A stretch of DNA of 35,878 nt from a virus (IMGVR_UViG_3300044720_000003:1-35878), one strand, 5' to 3'. Counted from the stretch's first letter, positions 15,318 through 23,273 are shown. The notes: a model not told the origin generated them from the sequence alone. Made by a program: numbers and translations.

Positions 15318-16208
15318 ATGGCCAACTACGCACTCATCCGAGGTCGTGCGCTCCGTGTGACGCGGCTCGACGGCTGCGGCAACCCCGTCACCGGTCCCGA
15401 CTCTGTCGTGGCCACCAAGGGCTTCATCTCGGTAGGTCTCACGGCCAACACCGAGGAGGGAGAGGCGATCAGTGTCCCGAACGCCAACGGCGACATCTGC
15501 ATCTCCGACACCCCGCCCCCGAAGTTCACGGGCTACGGTGTGGAGGTCAACCTCTGCGGCGTCAACCCCAACCTTGTCAACCTGCTCACCGGCCAGCCCC
15601 TCGTCTACGACGCAGAGACGGTCAACCCGGCAGTCATCGGCTTCCGTGTCAACAGCAAGGTCAACCTCGACGACTCGGGCTTCGCGCTCGAGATGTGGAG
15701 CGGTGTCCCGGCTGCGGCGTGCGAGCCCGGCACTGGCCAGCAGTACGGCTACCTCCTGCTCCCGTTCGTCAAGGGCGGCGTGCTGGGCGACCTCACGGTC
15801 GAGAACGGACCGGTCAACTTCATCGTCACTGGTGCACAGACCAAGGACGGCAGCGGCTGGGGCGTCGGACCGTACAACGTCACGCTGGACGCCAGTGATC
15901 AGGAGGCCCCCCTCACGGAGCCGATCACTGTGGGTGACCACCTGCACGTGCAACTCACGTCGGTGCCGCCGCCCAACACGGACGGCGATGTCGAGGCGCT
16001 GGGCGTCGAGGCCACCACGGGTGTCGCAGGCATCCCGGGCACCTACACCCCGGCCAACTCCTACGGACGCGCGAGCGTCGCGGAACTGATCGCCGACCCG
16101 CTGATCGCCTCGCCCAACACGGCGTGGACCACGGGCCAGTACATCACCAACCGCGATGGCAGCAAGGCTCACTGGAACGCCACCGCTTGGGTCGCCGGAC
16201 CGGCCTGA
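15318..16208 (+). CDS. Major tail tube protein with added C-terminal domain
   Basis: Residues 1 to about 210 resemble actinophage major tail proteins: RALRVTRLDGCGNPVTGPDS, GFISVGLTANTEEGEAISV, NANGDICISD and a later VEVNLCGVNPNLVNLLTGQP. These would stack as rings around the tape measure. Residues about 235-296 form a separate module (TYTPANSYGRASVAELIADP, then TAWTTGQYITNRDGSKAHW and WVAGPA) of the kind found as surface extensions on phage structural proteins. A terminator hairpin right after the gene supports a strongly expressed product. The position ahead of the adaptor genes is not the most common one, so a decoration or second capsid-type protein is the main alternative. Confidence 0.7.
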   Translation: MANYALIRGRALRVTRLDGCGNPVTGPDSVVATKGFISVGLTANTEEGEAISVPNANGDICISDTPPPKFTGYGVEVNLCGVNPNLVNLLTGQPLVYDAETVNPAVIGFRVNSKVNLDDSGFALEMWSGVPAAACEPGTGQQYGYLLLPFVKGGVLGDLTVENGPVNFIVTGAQTKDGSGWGVGPYNVTLDASDQEAPLTEPITVGDHLHVQLTSVPPPNTDGDVEALGVEATTGVAGIPGTYTPANSYGRASVAELIADPLIASPNTAWTTGQYITNRDGSKAHWNATAWVAGPA

Positions 16209-16228
16209 TCCTTCACAAGAGGCATGAG

Positions 16229-16264
16229 GGAGCCCCCACCTGATTCGGGTGCGGGGCTCCTTCT
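16229..16264 (+). terminator. Terminator or attenuator after the major tail gene
   Basis: GGAGCCCC (16229-16236) pairs with GGGGCTCC (16253-16260), followed by TTCT. It lies in the 77-base gap before the adaptor gene and probably reduces read-through into the connector genes. Confidence 0.7.
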
Positions 16265-16285
16265 CAATACAGAGAGGATGAACTC

Positions 16286-17132
16286 GTGAGCGTGACGCTT
16301 CCTGAGTACGGCGGCTGCCTGTGGCCCGCCGATCCGGCCTGCCTCGGAGAGAAGTGGGACGCGCTGGACCCCGAGATCAAGGAGCGCGCCCTCGCGCTGG
16401 CCAGCAGCACCCTGCGCCGCCTGACGGCCTACCGCGTGGGGGGTTGTCCGCCCGGTCACCGTGCGCCCCTGTGCTCCTCGAGGATTCTGTGGCTCGTTCG
16501 TCCCGTTCCAAGGATCGTTCGGACAGGACTGGATGCAGCCCGGCATCAACGTGTCGGGCCTGTGGGTGAACTCCTGCGGCTGCTCTGGCGACTGCGGCTG
16601 CTCAATCACCGATGGGGTCTGGCTCCCGAGCCCTGTCGGCGAGGTGTACGAGGTCAAGGTCGACGGCAACATCATCGACCCTGCTGACTACGCCGTCTCG
16701 CAGGGTGTCCTGTACTGGGTCGGCAACGGTCCCAGCCCCTTCCCCGCCACGCAGGACATGAACCTCCCCGACTCCCTCCCGGGCACCTTCTCCATCTCCT
16801 ACCTCAACGCCTACCCGGTCGACATGCTGGGTGCACAGGCGGCGGCATTCCTCGCCCTCGAGTTCGCGCAGGCCTGCAAGCCCAAGGGCAAGTGCGCACT
16901 GCCCCGTGGCGTCACCTCGGTGGTGCGCAACGGCGTGACGTTCGAGATCGAGGCTGGCTTCTTCCCCAACGGAGAGACCGGCATCGACGTCGTGGACGCC
17001 TACATCCAGATGTGGAACCCGGACCACCGCACCCGTCCGACCACGGTGTGGACTCCCAGTCAGGGCCGCTCCTCGCACGCCCGCTCTGGCGTCTCGGGTG
17101 CGCCGAGCATCCTCGACGGAGGTGTCATATGA
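16286..17132 (+). CDS. Head-to-tail adaptor, split by an apparent +1 frameshift
   Basis: The adaptor is encoded in two frames. From GTG 16286 the first frame gives about 54 residues (LPEYGGCLWPADPACLGEKW to RLTAYRVGGCP). Around 16448-16454 the sequence must shift by one base to continue as PVTVRPCAPRGFCGSF in the frame that ends at 17132. Together they make a protein of about 281 residues with adaptor-like features: the WVNSCGC/GDCGC cysteine cluster, VGEVYEVKVDGNIIDP, QDMNLPDSLPGTFSISYLN, QAAAFLALEFAQACKPKGKCALP and VDAYIQMWNPDHRTRP. It would bind beneath the portal. The extra C in CCGCCCGG may be a sequencing error, a mutation or recoding. GAGAGGAT precedes the start. Confidence 0.75.
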
Positions 17133-17509
17133 GCACGGAGTTCGTCTTCCGGTTCAAGCGTGGCACCCCCGAGCGATGGACCACGACCAACTACATCCTC
17201 GGTCCCGGCGAGCCCGGCGTCGAGGTCGTGCCTGATGGCCCGGACCTGCTCAAGATTGGTGACGGCGTCACGCCATGGAACAGCCTCACCTATGTCGGCC
17301 TCTCTCCGGACGACCTGACACAGGAGCAGTTGGAGGCCTATGTCCAGCAGGCGGTCGCCGACCTCGAACTCACTCCCACGGATGCCAGCATCACCAACCT
17401 GCTGGAGGATTCCGGCTCAACCGCACATGGGGCTGTCGTCGTCATCGTGCATGACGAAACAGACCCTCTAGTCGTCTTGAACACCTTGTTCGAGAACGCA
17501 CTCATCTGA
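17129..17509 (+). CDS. Tail protein with Mtd N-terminal-like module
   Basis: This 126-residue protein starts with a module of the kind found at the N-terminus of phage fibre and tropism proteins (Mtd_N-like): FRFKRGTPERWTTTNYILGP, then DLLKIGDGVTPWNSLTYVG, with IGDG at residues 43-46. A helical segment (LTQEQLEAYVQQAVADL) and a hydrophobic end (GAVVVIVHDETDPLVVLNTL) follow. The ATG overlaps the adaptor stop (ATATGA). It is the first gene of the fibre cassette and may anchor or trimerise a fibre. Two related modules lie at 20495 and 20692. Confidence 0.7.
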   Translation: MSTEFVFRFKRGTPERWTTTNYILGPGEPGVEVVPDGPDLLKIGDGVTPWNSLTYVGLSPDDLTQEQLEAYVQQAVADLELTPTDASITNLLEDSGSTAHGAVVVIVHDETDPLVVLNTLFENALI

Positions 17510-17522
17510 AAGGAACAGACCC

Positions 17523-18674
17523 ATGTCACTCGTCTCCCAAGTCTCCACCGCGCTCACGCGAGTGGGTACGGAGTTCAAGGCGATCCGCACCCTCATCGGG
17601 GGCTCGGGCACCGCCACCATCTCCGCTCTGACCACCACCGACAAGACGTCGCTCGTCGCTGCCATCAACGAGGTGAAGGCTGGATCGGCAGGAACGCCAC
17701 CTGACGCTTCGGCCACCGTCAAGGGCATCGTCGAACTTGCCACCGATGCAGAGGCCATCACCGGCACCGACACGGTGCGCGCCACGACCCCGGCCAACCT
17801 CACCGCTGCGATCAACAGCCTCGTCCCGGCGGCCTCGGAGACCGTGGTCGGCAAGGTGGAACTGGCGACCGCAGCAGAGACGGTCACCGGCACCGACAAC
17901 GTCCGTGCGACTCACGCTGCTGGCACCAAGGCAGCGATCGACGCACGCATCGACAACGGCGCGCTGGGCACCTCGACCACCAACGCCCCCTCGGCGAACG
18001 CGGTCAAGACCTACGCCGATGCGCTGATCGCGGCGAACGATGCGATGGTGTTCAAGGGCGTCATCGACGCCTCGGCCAGCCCCAACTTCCCGGCGTCCAA
18101 CCGTGGTGACACCTACCGCATCAGCGTGGCAGGCAAGATCGGTGGCGCGTCCGGTGACAACGTCGAGGTCGGCGACCTGCTCATCGCCCTCACGGACGGC
18201 ACCGCAGCGGGTACCAAGGCCGCCGTGGGCGCACAGTGGAACATCTCCCAGACCAACATCGACGGAGCCGTCACAGGCCCCGCGAGCGCGGTCTCGGCCA
18301 ACCTCACGTCCTTCTCCGGCACCTCCGGCAAGGTCGTGCAGGACTCGGGGTTCTCTCCGAGCAACGCGGCCATCGGTGCGGGCTCGGCCACCGTCCTGCC
18401 CACCAGTGCGGCGGTCAAGACCTACGCCGACGGCAAGCAGACCCTCGACGCCACACTGACGGCGCTCGCTGGTCTGACCACGGCAGCCGATCAGGTGGCC
18501 TACTCCACGGGTGTCGACGCCTTCTCCATGACGGCGCTGACCTCGTTCGGTCGCAGCCTGATCGACGACGCCGACGCCACCACCGCTCGTGCCACTCTCT
18601 CCACCTACTCGCAGACGGAGATCGGTGACCCCACGACGGACCTGCAAGCGGTCTTCGTCGCAGCCTTGGCGTAA
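17523..18674 (+). CDS. Tail fibre protein
   Basis: This 383-residue, Ala/Thr/Ser-rich, cysteine-free protein is typical of a phage side fibre. Two copies of a fibre repeat occur at about 66-91 (VKGIVELATDAEAITGTD) and 108-133 (VVGKVELATAAETVTGTD). The central AVKTYADALI and later AVKTYADGKQ are similar. Residues about 310-370 (LDATLTALAGLTTAADQVAY, FGRSLIDDADATTARATLS) form a common fibre repeat. The first 26 residues (MSLVSQVSTALTRVGTEF) match the start of the next protein, suggesting a shared attachment to the same baseplate partner. AAAGGAA precedes the ATG. Confidence 0.8.
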   Translation: MSLVSQVSTALTRVGTEFKAIRTLIGGSGTATISALTTTDKTSLVAAINEVKAGSAGTPPDASATVKGIVELATDAEAITGTDTVRATTPANLTAAINSLVPAASETVVGKVELATAAETVTGTDNVRATHAAGTKAAIDARIDNGALGTSTTNAPSANAVKTYADALIAANDAMVFKGVIDASASPNFPASNRGDTYRISVAGKIGGASGDNVEVGDLLIALTDGTAAGTKAAVGAQWNISQTNIDGAVTGPASAVSANLTSFSGTSGKVVQDSGFSPSNAAIGAGSATVLPTSAAVKTYADGKQTLDATLTALAGLTTAADQVAYSTGVDAFSMTALTSFGRSLIDDADATTARATLSTYSQTEIGDPTTDLQAVFVAALA

Positions 18675-18677
18675 CCC

Positions 18678-20480
18678 ATGAGCCTCGTTTCGCAGGTATC
18701 CGCCGCACTGACACGGATCGGGCAAGAGTTCGTCACGCTCCGGTCAGTGTTCGGCGACCCTCTGGACGAGGGGCGCGCACTGCGCACGTTCCGTGGGGCT
18801 TATCTGGGCGGCGTGGCCACGACACCGACGGACATTCTCATCGTCGGTGCTTCGACCGAGGAGGGCTACGGCACCACGCAGATGAACAATGCGTGGCCGA
18901 TGGTGTTCAGGGACGACCTGCGAGCCTACGCACAGCCGAAGGGCATGGCTGGAGGTGGCTCGATCTCCGGGTCGGTCACCCCTGCGCTGTATCAGGCTGG
19001 CGTGGGCAACTACTTCGGCTTCGGAGGCATCGGTCGCTACACAGGCGGTGCTGACGGCACCTACCCTGACACCCCGATGTTCGGCGTCTCCGGCACCTTC
19101 TCGGTCACGACCACGTTTGGTCTGGGCCTGCGAGGGATCGCGGCCCTGACCAACGGTGCGACATTCTCTCTGGAGTGGTTCGGCACCGGGATGGATCTGG
19201 TGTACTCGACCGATCCGACATTCGGGGCGTTCACTTGGGCGGTCGATGGGGGCAGCACCACCGCCGTCAACACCAACCCCGCCTCATCGAACGGCAACCG
19301 CGTACAGATCCGAGGCTTGGCTCGAGGGCGGCACACCGTTCAGGTCGTGGTGACCAGCCTCGGATCGGGTGGCGCGGTGGCATACGAGGGTGCTGCCTTC
19401 TACGACGGGGACGAGGGTGGCGGCATCCGTGTCTGGCAGGCCGCTCGTGCTGGCTACAGCGCCTTCAGTTTCGTCGCCACCACCGGGCAGACCGGCTGGA
19501 TCAACTCGATCCAGACGTGGAACCTGCCCGATCTGGTCATCATCAACCTCGGCTTCAACGATTGGACGCAGGGCCGCACCAGCGCACAGTGGAAGACCGA
19601 CACGTTGGCGATCATCGCCGCCATCAAGGCCCGCTGCAACACTCTCTCTGCCGGGTTCGTCCCTTCCTTCGTGCTCATGACGATGTTCGCCGCAACCCCT
19701 GCAGGTAGCGCGCACGTCGAGCCGTGGGCCAACTTCATCATCAAGGCCCGCGAGATCGCTCAGGCTGACGAGGAGGTGTGCCACTTCGACTTCCAGAAGT
19801 GGTTCGGGCGTCCGACCGAGACCGCCATCTCCACCCGTGGTGGCATCCTCGTCGCCGATGGGGTGCACGCCAGCGACAGCGGTGCGGCGATCATGGGCGG
19901 GGCACTCGCCGAGTTTGTCCTCGGCTCTGCTGAGCGCATGCGCGACTTGGTGCGGTACGGCACACAGGCCGCCAGCCCCACCTACAACGCGGCGATCACC
20001 ACGCCCGCTGCAGGCTTCGCCGCCGACACCTACGTGACGGGTTCGGCGGTGGCAATCCCGGTGGGCAGGATCAAGCCGGGTGCGATCTACCGCTGCAAGT
20101 TGAAGGTCAGCAAGACAGGTGCAGGCGTGGCGACCCCGATCGTGCAAGTGCGTCTCGGCACTGCAGCCACCACCGCTGACACATCGCGAGCGACCCTGAC
20201 GTTCGCCGCCCAGACGGCTGTGGCCGACGACGGATTCATCGAGGTGTTCGTGACCGTCCGCGCCACGGGCTCATCCACGGGCGTCATCCATGCCGTGGGA
20301 GTGCTGGATCACTCTCTCGCCGCCACCGGCCTTTCGACGGCCAACACCAGCATCAAGGAGGCGACCTCGTCCACGTTCGACACCACCACTCCCACGTTCA
20401 TCGGCATCTCTGTCAACGGCGGAACAAGCGCCGCGTGGACGATCTCGATGGTCCAAGCAGAACTCCAAGGCTGCGCCTAA
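18678..20480 (+). CDS. Fibre-anchored SGNH (GDSL-type) hydrolase
   Basis: This 600-residue protein has a fibre-like N-terminus (MSLVSQVSAALTRIGQEF) and then an SGNH hydrolase: block I nucleophile S59 in IVGASTEEG, block III N294 in LGFND, and block V D394/H397 in ADGVHASDSG. The order and the long insert between block I and III fit this enzyme class, which removes acyl or acetyl groups from carbohydrates and lipids. Residues about 440-600 are beta-rich (TYVTGSAVAIPVGRIKPGAI and on) and could be a carbohydrate-binding or trimerisation domain. It probably deacylates a host surface polymer during adsorption. The substrate is unknown. Confidence 0.8.
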   Translation: MSLVSQVSAALTRIGQEFVTLRSVFGDPLDEGRALRTFRGAYLGGVATTPTDILIVGASTEEGYGTTQMNNAWPMVFRDDLRAYAQPKGMAGGGSISGSVTPALYQAGVGNYFGFGGIGRYTGGADGTYPDTPMFGVSGTFSVTTTFGLGLRGIAALTNGATFSLEWFGTGMDLVYSTDPTFGAFTWAVDGGSTTAVNTNPASSNGNRVQIRGLARGRHTVQVVVTSLGSGGAVAYEGAAFYDGDEGGGIRVWQAARAGYSAFSFVATTGQTGWINSIQTWNLPDLVIINLGFNDWTQGRTSAQWKTDTLAIIAAIKARCNTLSAGFVPSFVLMTMFAATPAGSAHVEPWANFIIKAREIAQADEEVCHFDFQKWFGRPTETAISTRGGILVADGVHASDSGAAIMGGALAEFVLGSAERMRDLVRYGTQAASPTYNAAITTPAAGFAADTYVTGSAVAIPVGRIKPGAIYRCKLKVSKTGAGVATPIVQVRLGTAATTADTSRATLTFAAQTAVADDGFIEVFVTVRATGSSTGVIHAVGVLDHSLAATGLSTANTSIKEATSSTFDTTTPTFIGISVNGGTSAAWTISMVQAELQGCA

Positions 20481-20494
20481 CCGAAAGAGAGAAC

Positions 20495-20695
20495 ATGATC
20501 CGACGTAGTGAGTACCTCGTGGGGACGGAGGCCGACTGGGCCATCGTGAACCCGGTGGTCCAGAAGGGCCAACTGGCGGTGGTGACACCCATCAACGCCA
20601 TCAAGATCGGTGACGGGGTATCCCGTTTCGACACACTAGACTTCGTGACCACCGGCACGGGTGAGTACGACCAGATTGATGGGGGAACACCATGA
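20495..20695 (+). CDS. Short Mtd N-terminal-like tail protein
   Basis: This 66-residue protein consists almost wholly of the module seen in its neighbours: RSEYLVGTEADWAIVNPVVQ followed by AIKIGDGVSRFDTLDFV, with IGDG at residues 38-41. No fibre domain is attached. ATG 20495 follows AAAGAGAGAAC, and the gene ends in a four-base overlap with the next. It may be a capping or connecting subunit of the fibre complex. Confidence 0.7.
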   Translation: MIRRSEYLVGTEADWAIVNPVVQKGQLAVVTPINAIKIGDGVSRFDTLDFVTTGTGEYDQIDGGTP

Positions 20696-21285
20696 TCGTC
20701 CGCATGCAGCAGAAGCGGGGGTCCGTCGCTGAGTGGACCGCCGCCAACACCGTCCTCCTCGAGGGTGAGTTCGGCTGGGACGAGGAGAACGACATCCTCA
20801 AGATCGGCGACGGAGTCACACACTGGCTCGACCTCCCTATCCACAGCGGTGGCGCTGTCGGCAGGGTCGCCTTCGTGGAGAACCGCTCCGGCACGGTCAC
20901 CTACTCCACTGGTCCCGGCGCTCCGATCGAGGGCATGATGATCGCCGTCCCGCCGTCGTCTCGTGACCTGCGGGTCGAGTGGGGCGCGACCACCGGCATG
21001 GCCGTCGGTGGAGAGGGTGCGATCCAGACGCTGCTGATCGAGACCACGGGCGGCGGTGGCGTCGTCCAAGGAATCTGCGCCAAGAAGTACGAGTCCAACA
21101 ACCTCGCGTCGGCACAGGGCTTCACACATGAGGGTCGCGCCTCTGGCCTCGGGTCGTCTGCCGTGTGGCGGACGTTCCAACTCCTGCTCGGGCACTACTC
21201 CTCCACCGGTTCGTCCATCGTGGGGTACGTGACCAACGGCGACACCAACTACAGCAAGACCTACCTGTTTGGAGAGTACGTCTGA
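20692..21285 (+). CDS. Tail protein with Mtd N-terminal-like module and beta-rich C-terminus
   Basis: This 197-residue protein starts with MQQKRGSVAEWTAANTVLLE and ILKIGDGVTHWLDLPI (IGDG at residues 38-41). After about residue 52 it continues with a beta-rich, Gly-rich domain (TYSTGPGAPIEGMMIAVPPS, GGGVVQGICAKKYE, HYSSTGSSIVGYV). That part looks like a small receptor-binding or trimer-forming head. The ATG overlaps the previous stop (ATGA), with GGGGGAA upstream. It is likely a short fibre or fibre tip, inferred from architecture. Confidence 0.7.
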   Translation: MIVRMQQKRGSVAEWTAANTVLLEGEFGWDEENDILKIGDGVTHWLDLPIHSGGAVGRVAFVENRSGTVTYSTGPGAPIEGMMIAVPPSSRDLRVEWGATTGMAVGGEGAIQTLLIETTGGGGVVQGICAKKYESNNLASAQGFTHEGRASGLGSSAVWRTFQLLLGHYSSTGSSIVGYVTNGDTNYSKTYLFGEYV

Positions 21286-22043
21286 TGAGTTACTCGGCAA
21301 CCTTCAAGACGGGCCGCGTGCGTGCCGCCCAAACCGACGTGGCGTTCAAGCCCCGCACCATCCGTGGGGCCAGCAAGCGAGGTGTCATCCTCGTCCATGG
21401 CAAGGGCGTCCCGCGTGAGTGGCTCGATGGCGGCGGTGGCACCACAGCGTGGGCGTCCGCTGAGATCGGCCCTCGACTCGCCGCTGCTGGCATCCCCAGC
21501 GTCGCGGCAGAGATGAGCGGCGACTCCTTCGCCAACGACGCCTCTATGACCGACATGTCCGCGGCCCGCACCCTGCTGGGCACGATGGGCTGCTCGATCG
21601 ACAAGGTCCACCTGTTGGGTGTCTCCATGGGTGGTGCGGTTTCTCTGCGCTGGGCCGGAGCCAATCCGACACTGGTGGCCTCGATCGCTGGCGTCATGCC
21701 GCTGGTCGACGTCAAGGCGCTGTACGACAACAACACCGCTGGCCTGCGCGCTGCCGCTGGTACGGCGTGGGGCGTCACCTACCCCACGGCCATCCCGGCT
21801 GGAGCCAACCTGCCGACGAACTCCTACCCGGCGATCGTCTCTGCAGGCATCCCGTGGCGGGGCTACTACACCACCAGCGACACCACGATCCTCCCGGCCA
21901 CGGTCACCGCAGCAGCGACCGCGCTGGGCGGCACGGCCATCGACGTCGGTGGTGCACTCAACCACACGGAGTACACCATGAAGTTGTTCAACGACGGATG
22001 GTTCGACTCATACATCAACTGGATCAAGGGGCTGGGAGCATGA
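21285..22043 (+). CDS. Alpha/beta-hydrolase in the tail fibre cassette
   Basis: This 252-residue protein has the layout of an alpha/beta-hydrolase: GVILVHGKGVP near 37-47 (oxyanion HG motif), the nucleophile elbow LLGVSMGGA with S114, and a C-terminal histidine candidate H227 in LNHTEYTM. An acidic residue before it would complete a triad (candidate in YTTSDTTILP). No signal peptide is seen. Its place behind fibre genes suggests a virion enzyme acting on host surface esters, or an intracellular enzyme hitchhiking in the cassette. The ATG overlaps the previous stop (TGATG). Confidence 0.75.
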   Translation: MSYSATFKTGRVRAAQTDVAFKPRTIRGASKRGVILVHGKGVPREWLDGGGGTTAWASAEIGPRLAAAGIPSVAAEMSGDSFANDASMTDMSAARTLLGTMGCSIDKVHLLGVSMGGAVSLRWAGANPTLVASIAGVMPLVDVKALYDNNTAGLRAAAGTAWGVTYPTAIPAGANLPTNSYPAIVSAGIPWRGYYTTSDTTILPATVTAAATALGGTAIDVGGALNHTEYTMKLFNDGWFDSYINWIKGLGA

Positions 22044-22186
22044 CCGCCAAGAAGCCGAAGTTGCCCAAGAACGACTACGATCCGTCCGCGCTCACGCCGG
22101 AGGGATTCGCCCGTGTCAACGGAGAACTGCGGGCCATCGACCCTCACTCCGGTGAGGCGCAGGCTGCGCCCAACCCGGAGGACTGA
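22040..22186 (+). CDS. 48-residue hypothetical protein
   Basis: This gene encodes MTAKKPKLPKNDYDPSALTP and continues with a mixed charged, Pro-rich sequence ending APNPED. It has no hydrophobic segment or known motif. The ATG overlaps the hydrolase stop (ATGA) with GGGAG a few bases upstream, and the stop is two bases before the next ATG, so it fits the operon exactly. The product is probably small and unstructured; its function is unknown. Confidence 0.6.
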   Translation: MTAKKPKLPKNDYDPSALTPEGFARVNGELRAIDPHSGEAQAAPNPED

Positions 22187-22188
22187 GC

Positions 22189-22713
22189 ATGGCTGCCGCG
22201 ATCTTGGACAACATGGTCTTCTCCCAGATGGCCGCCATCGCGGAGTGCCTGTGCGGTCAGATCGCAGAGAACGAACTCCCTCCTCTGTGCTTCTGCGGGA
22301 TCATCGCTGGCGAGACGGCGTACGACGCCACCGGCATCGGCGAGGGCTGCGACGAGGACGATGACGACGCGGGCTGTGGTCAGGCATGGGTCCGTCTCGT
22401 CGCCGCCTACCCCAGCAGCAATGTGGGGCAGGCCGACGTCATGCCGGGCAACTGCGGCAATGGGTTCGGCTTCGATCTGGAGGTCGGTATCCTGCGCTGC
22501 ATCCGCATCGAGGAAGAGGGTGGAGTGCTCCCGGCTGAGGAGATGCTCGAGGCGGTGCAGTTGCAGATCGCCGACATGCTCACCATGCAGCAGGCTCTCA
22601 AGTGCTGCGGGAGCCTCAACAACGAGGACTTCGTGCTGGGCCAGTACGCACCGATCGGCCCCATGGGTGGGCTCGTCGGCGGCACATGGCTCATCAGCAT
22701 CGGACTTGTCTGA
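22189..22713 (+). CDS. Cys-rich head-tail connector protein
   Basis: This 174-residue protein has many cysteines in pairs (ECLCGQ, PPLCFCGII, GCDEDDDDAGCG, CCG). Its hydrophobic core includes GQAWVRLVAAYPSSNVG, a segment I recognise from actinophage connector or tail-terminator proteins, and the end GPMGGLVGGTWLISIGLV resembles a tail terminator strand. It is directly followed by an HK97 gp10-like protein, the order seen in neck modules. The specific role (terminator versus stopper) is not decided by the sequence. Confidence 0.65.
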   Translation: MAAAILDNMVFSQMAAIAECLCGQIAENELPPLCFCGIIAGETAYDATGIGEGCDEDDDDAGCGQAWVRLVAAYPSSNVGQADVMPGNCGNGFGFDLEVGILRCIRIEEEGGVLPAEEMLEAVQLQIADMLTMQQALKCCGSLNNEDFVLGQYAPIGPMGGLVGGTWLISIGLV

Positions 22714-23273
22714 TGCCGGGCAATCCTCCTGCGATCATCCGCAAGAAGGGCATCTACGGGTACATCGACACGTCCGGTCTGTTCTCCAAGGGCCACACCA
22801 TCTGGAACTGGCACAACAAGATCGGCGACGAGGCGGTGCTGGCCTCCAAGGCTGAAGCACCCGAGCGCACTGGCGCGCTGAAGCAGTCCATCGGCAAGGA
22901 CGGGCCCATCGCAGAGTTGGGCCGATACTCCGGCCTACTGGAGGTCAAGGTCTTCGCCCGCCGTCGCTACTCCATCTTCGTCCACGAGGGCACCACGGGA
23001 CCGATCAGGCCCAAGCGGGGCAAGTACCTGAAATTGGGCTCCACCCCCCTTGGCATCCCCGGCTACAACGAGCCTCGCGATCCCAGTGGCGGCAGTATGG
23101 GCGGCACCCGGGTGGGCAAGCGCCTGACCGGGGCGTCGGACTTCGTGCGCTTCCCCACTCACGCCACCTCGGTCGCCGGTCAGGACCCCAACCCCTTCCT
23201 GTCTCGGGGTCTGGGCATTGTCGGTGCGCGGCACCGCTGGCGCGGCAGCAGGCTGCGCACCTTCTCGGGATAA
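22713..23273 (+). CDS. HK97 gp10-like neck protein
   Basis: This 186-residue protein has the family pattern: a helical segment with EAPERTGALKQSIGKDGP (about 49-66), a strand LLEVKVFARRRYSIFVHEGT (about 75-94) and then a Gly/Arg-rich loop and the DPNPFLSRGL segment near the end. Such proteins complete the head-tail joint or tail end. The ATG overlaps the previous stop (TGATG). The gene is followed by a 107-base gap holding an operator-like palindrome. Confidence 0.75.
   Translation: MPGNPPAIIRKKGIYGYIDTSGLFSKGHTIWNWHNKIGDEAVLASKAEAPERTGALKQSIGKDGPIAELGRYSGLLEVKVFARRRYSIFVHEGTTGPIRPKRGKYLKLGSTPLGIPGYNEPRDPSGGSMGGTRVGKRLTGASDFVRFPTHATSVAGQDPNPFLSRGLGIVGARHRWRGSRLRTFSG

Noticed and set aside
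16452-16687. Continuation of the first adaptor frame after the shift point
   Set aside because: It yields an Arg/Leu/His-rich tail unlike any connector, while the other frame continues the adaptor sequence.
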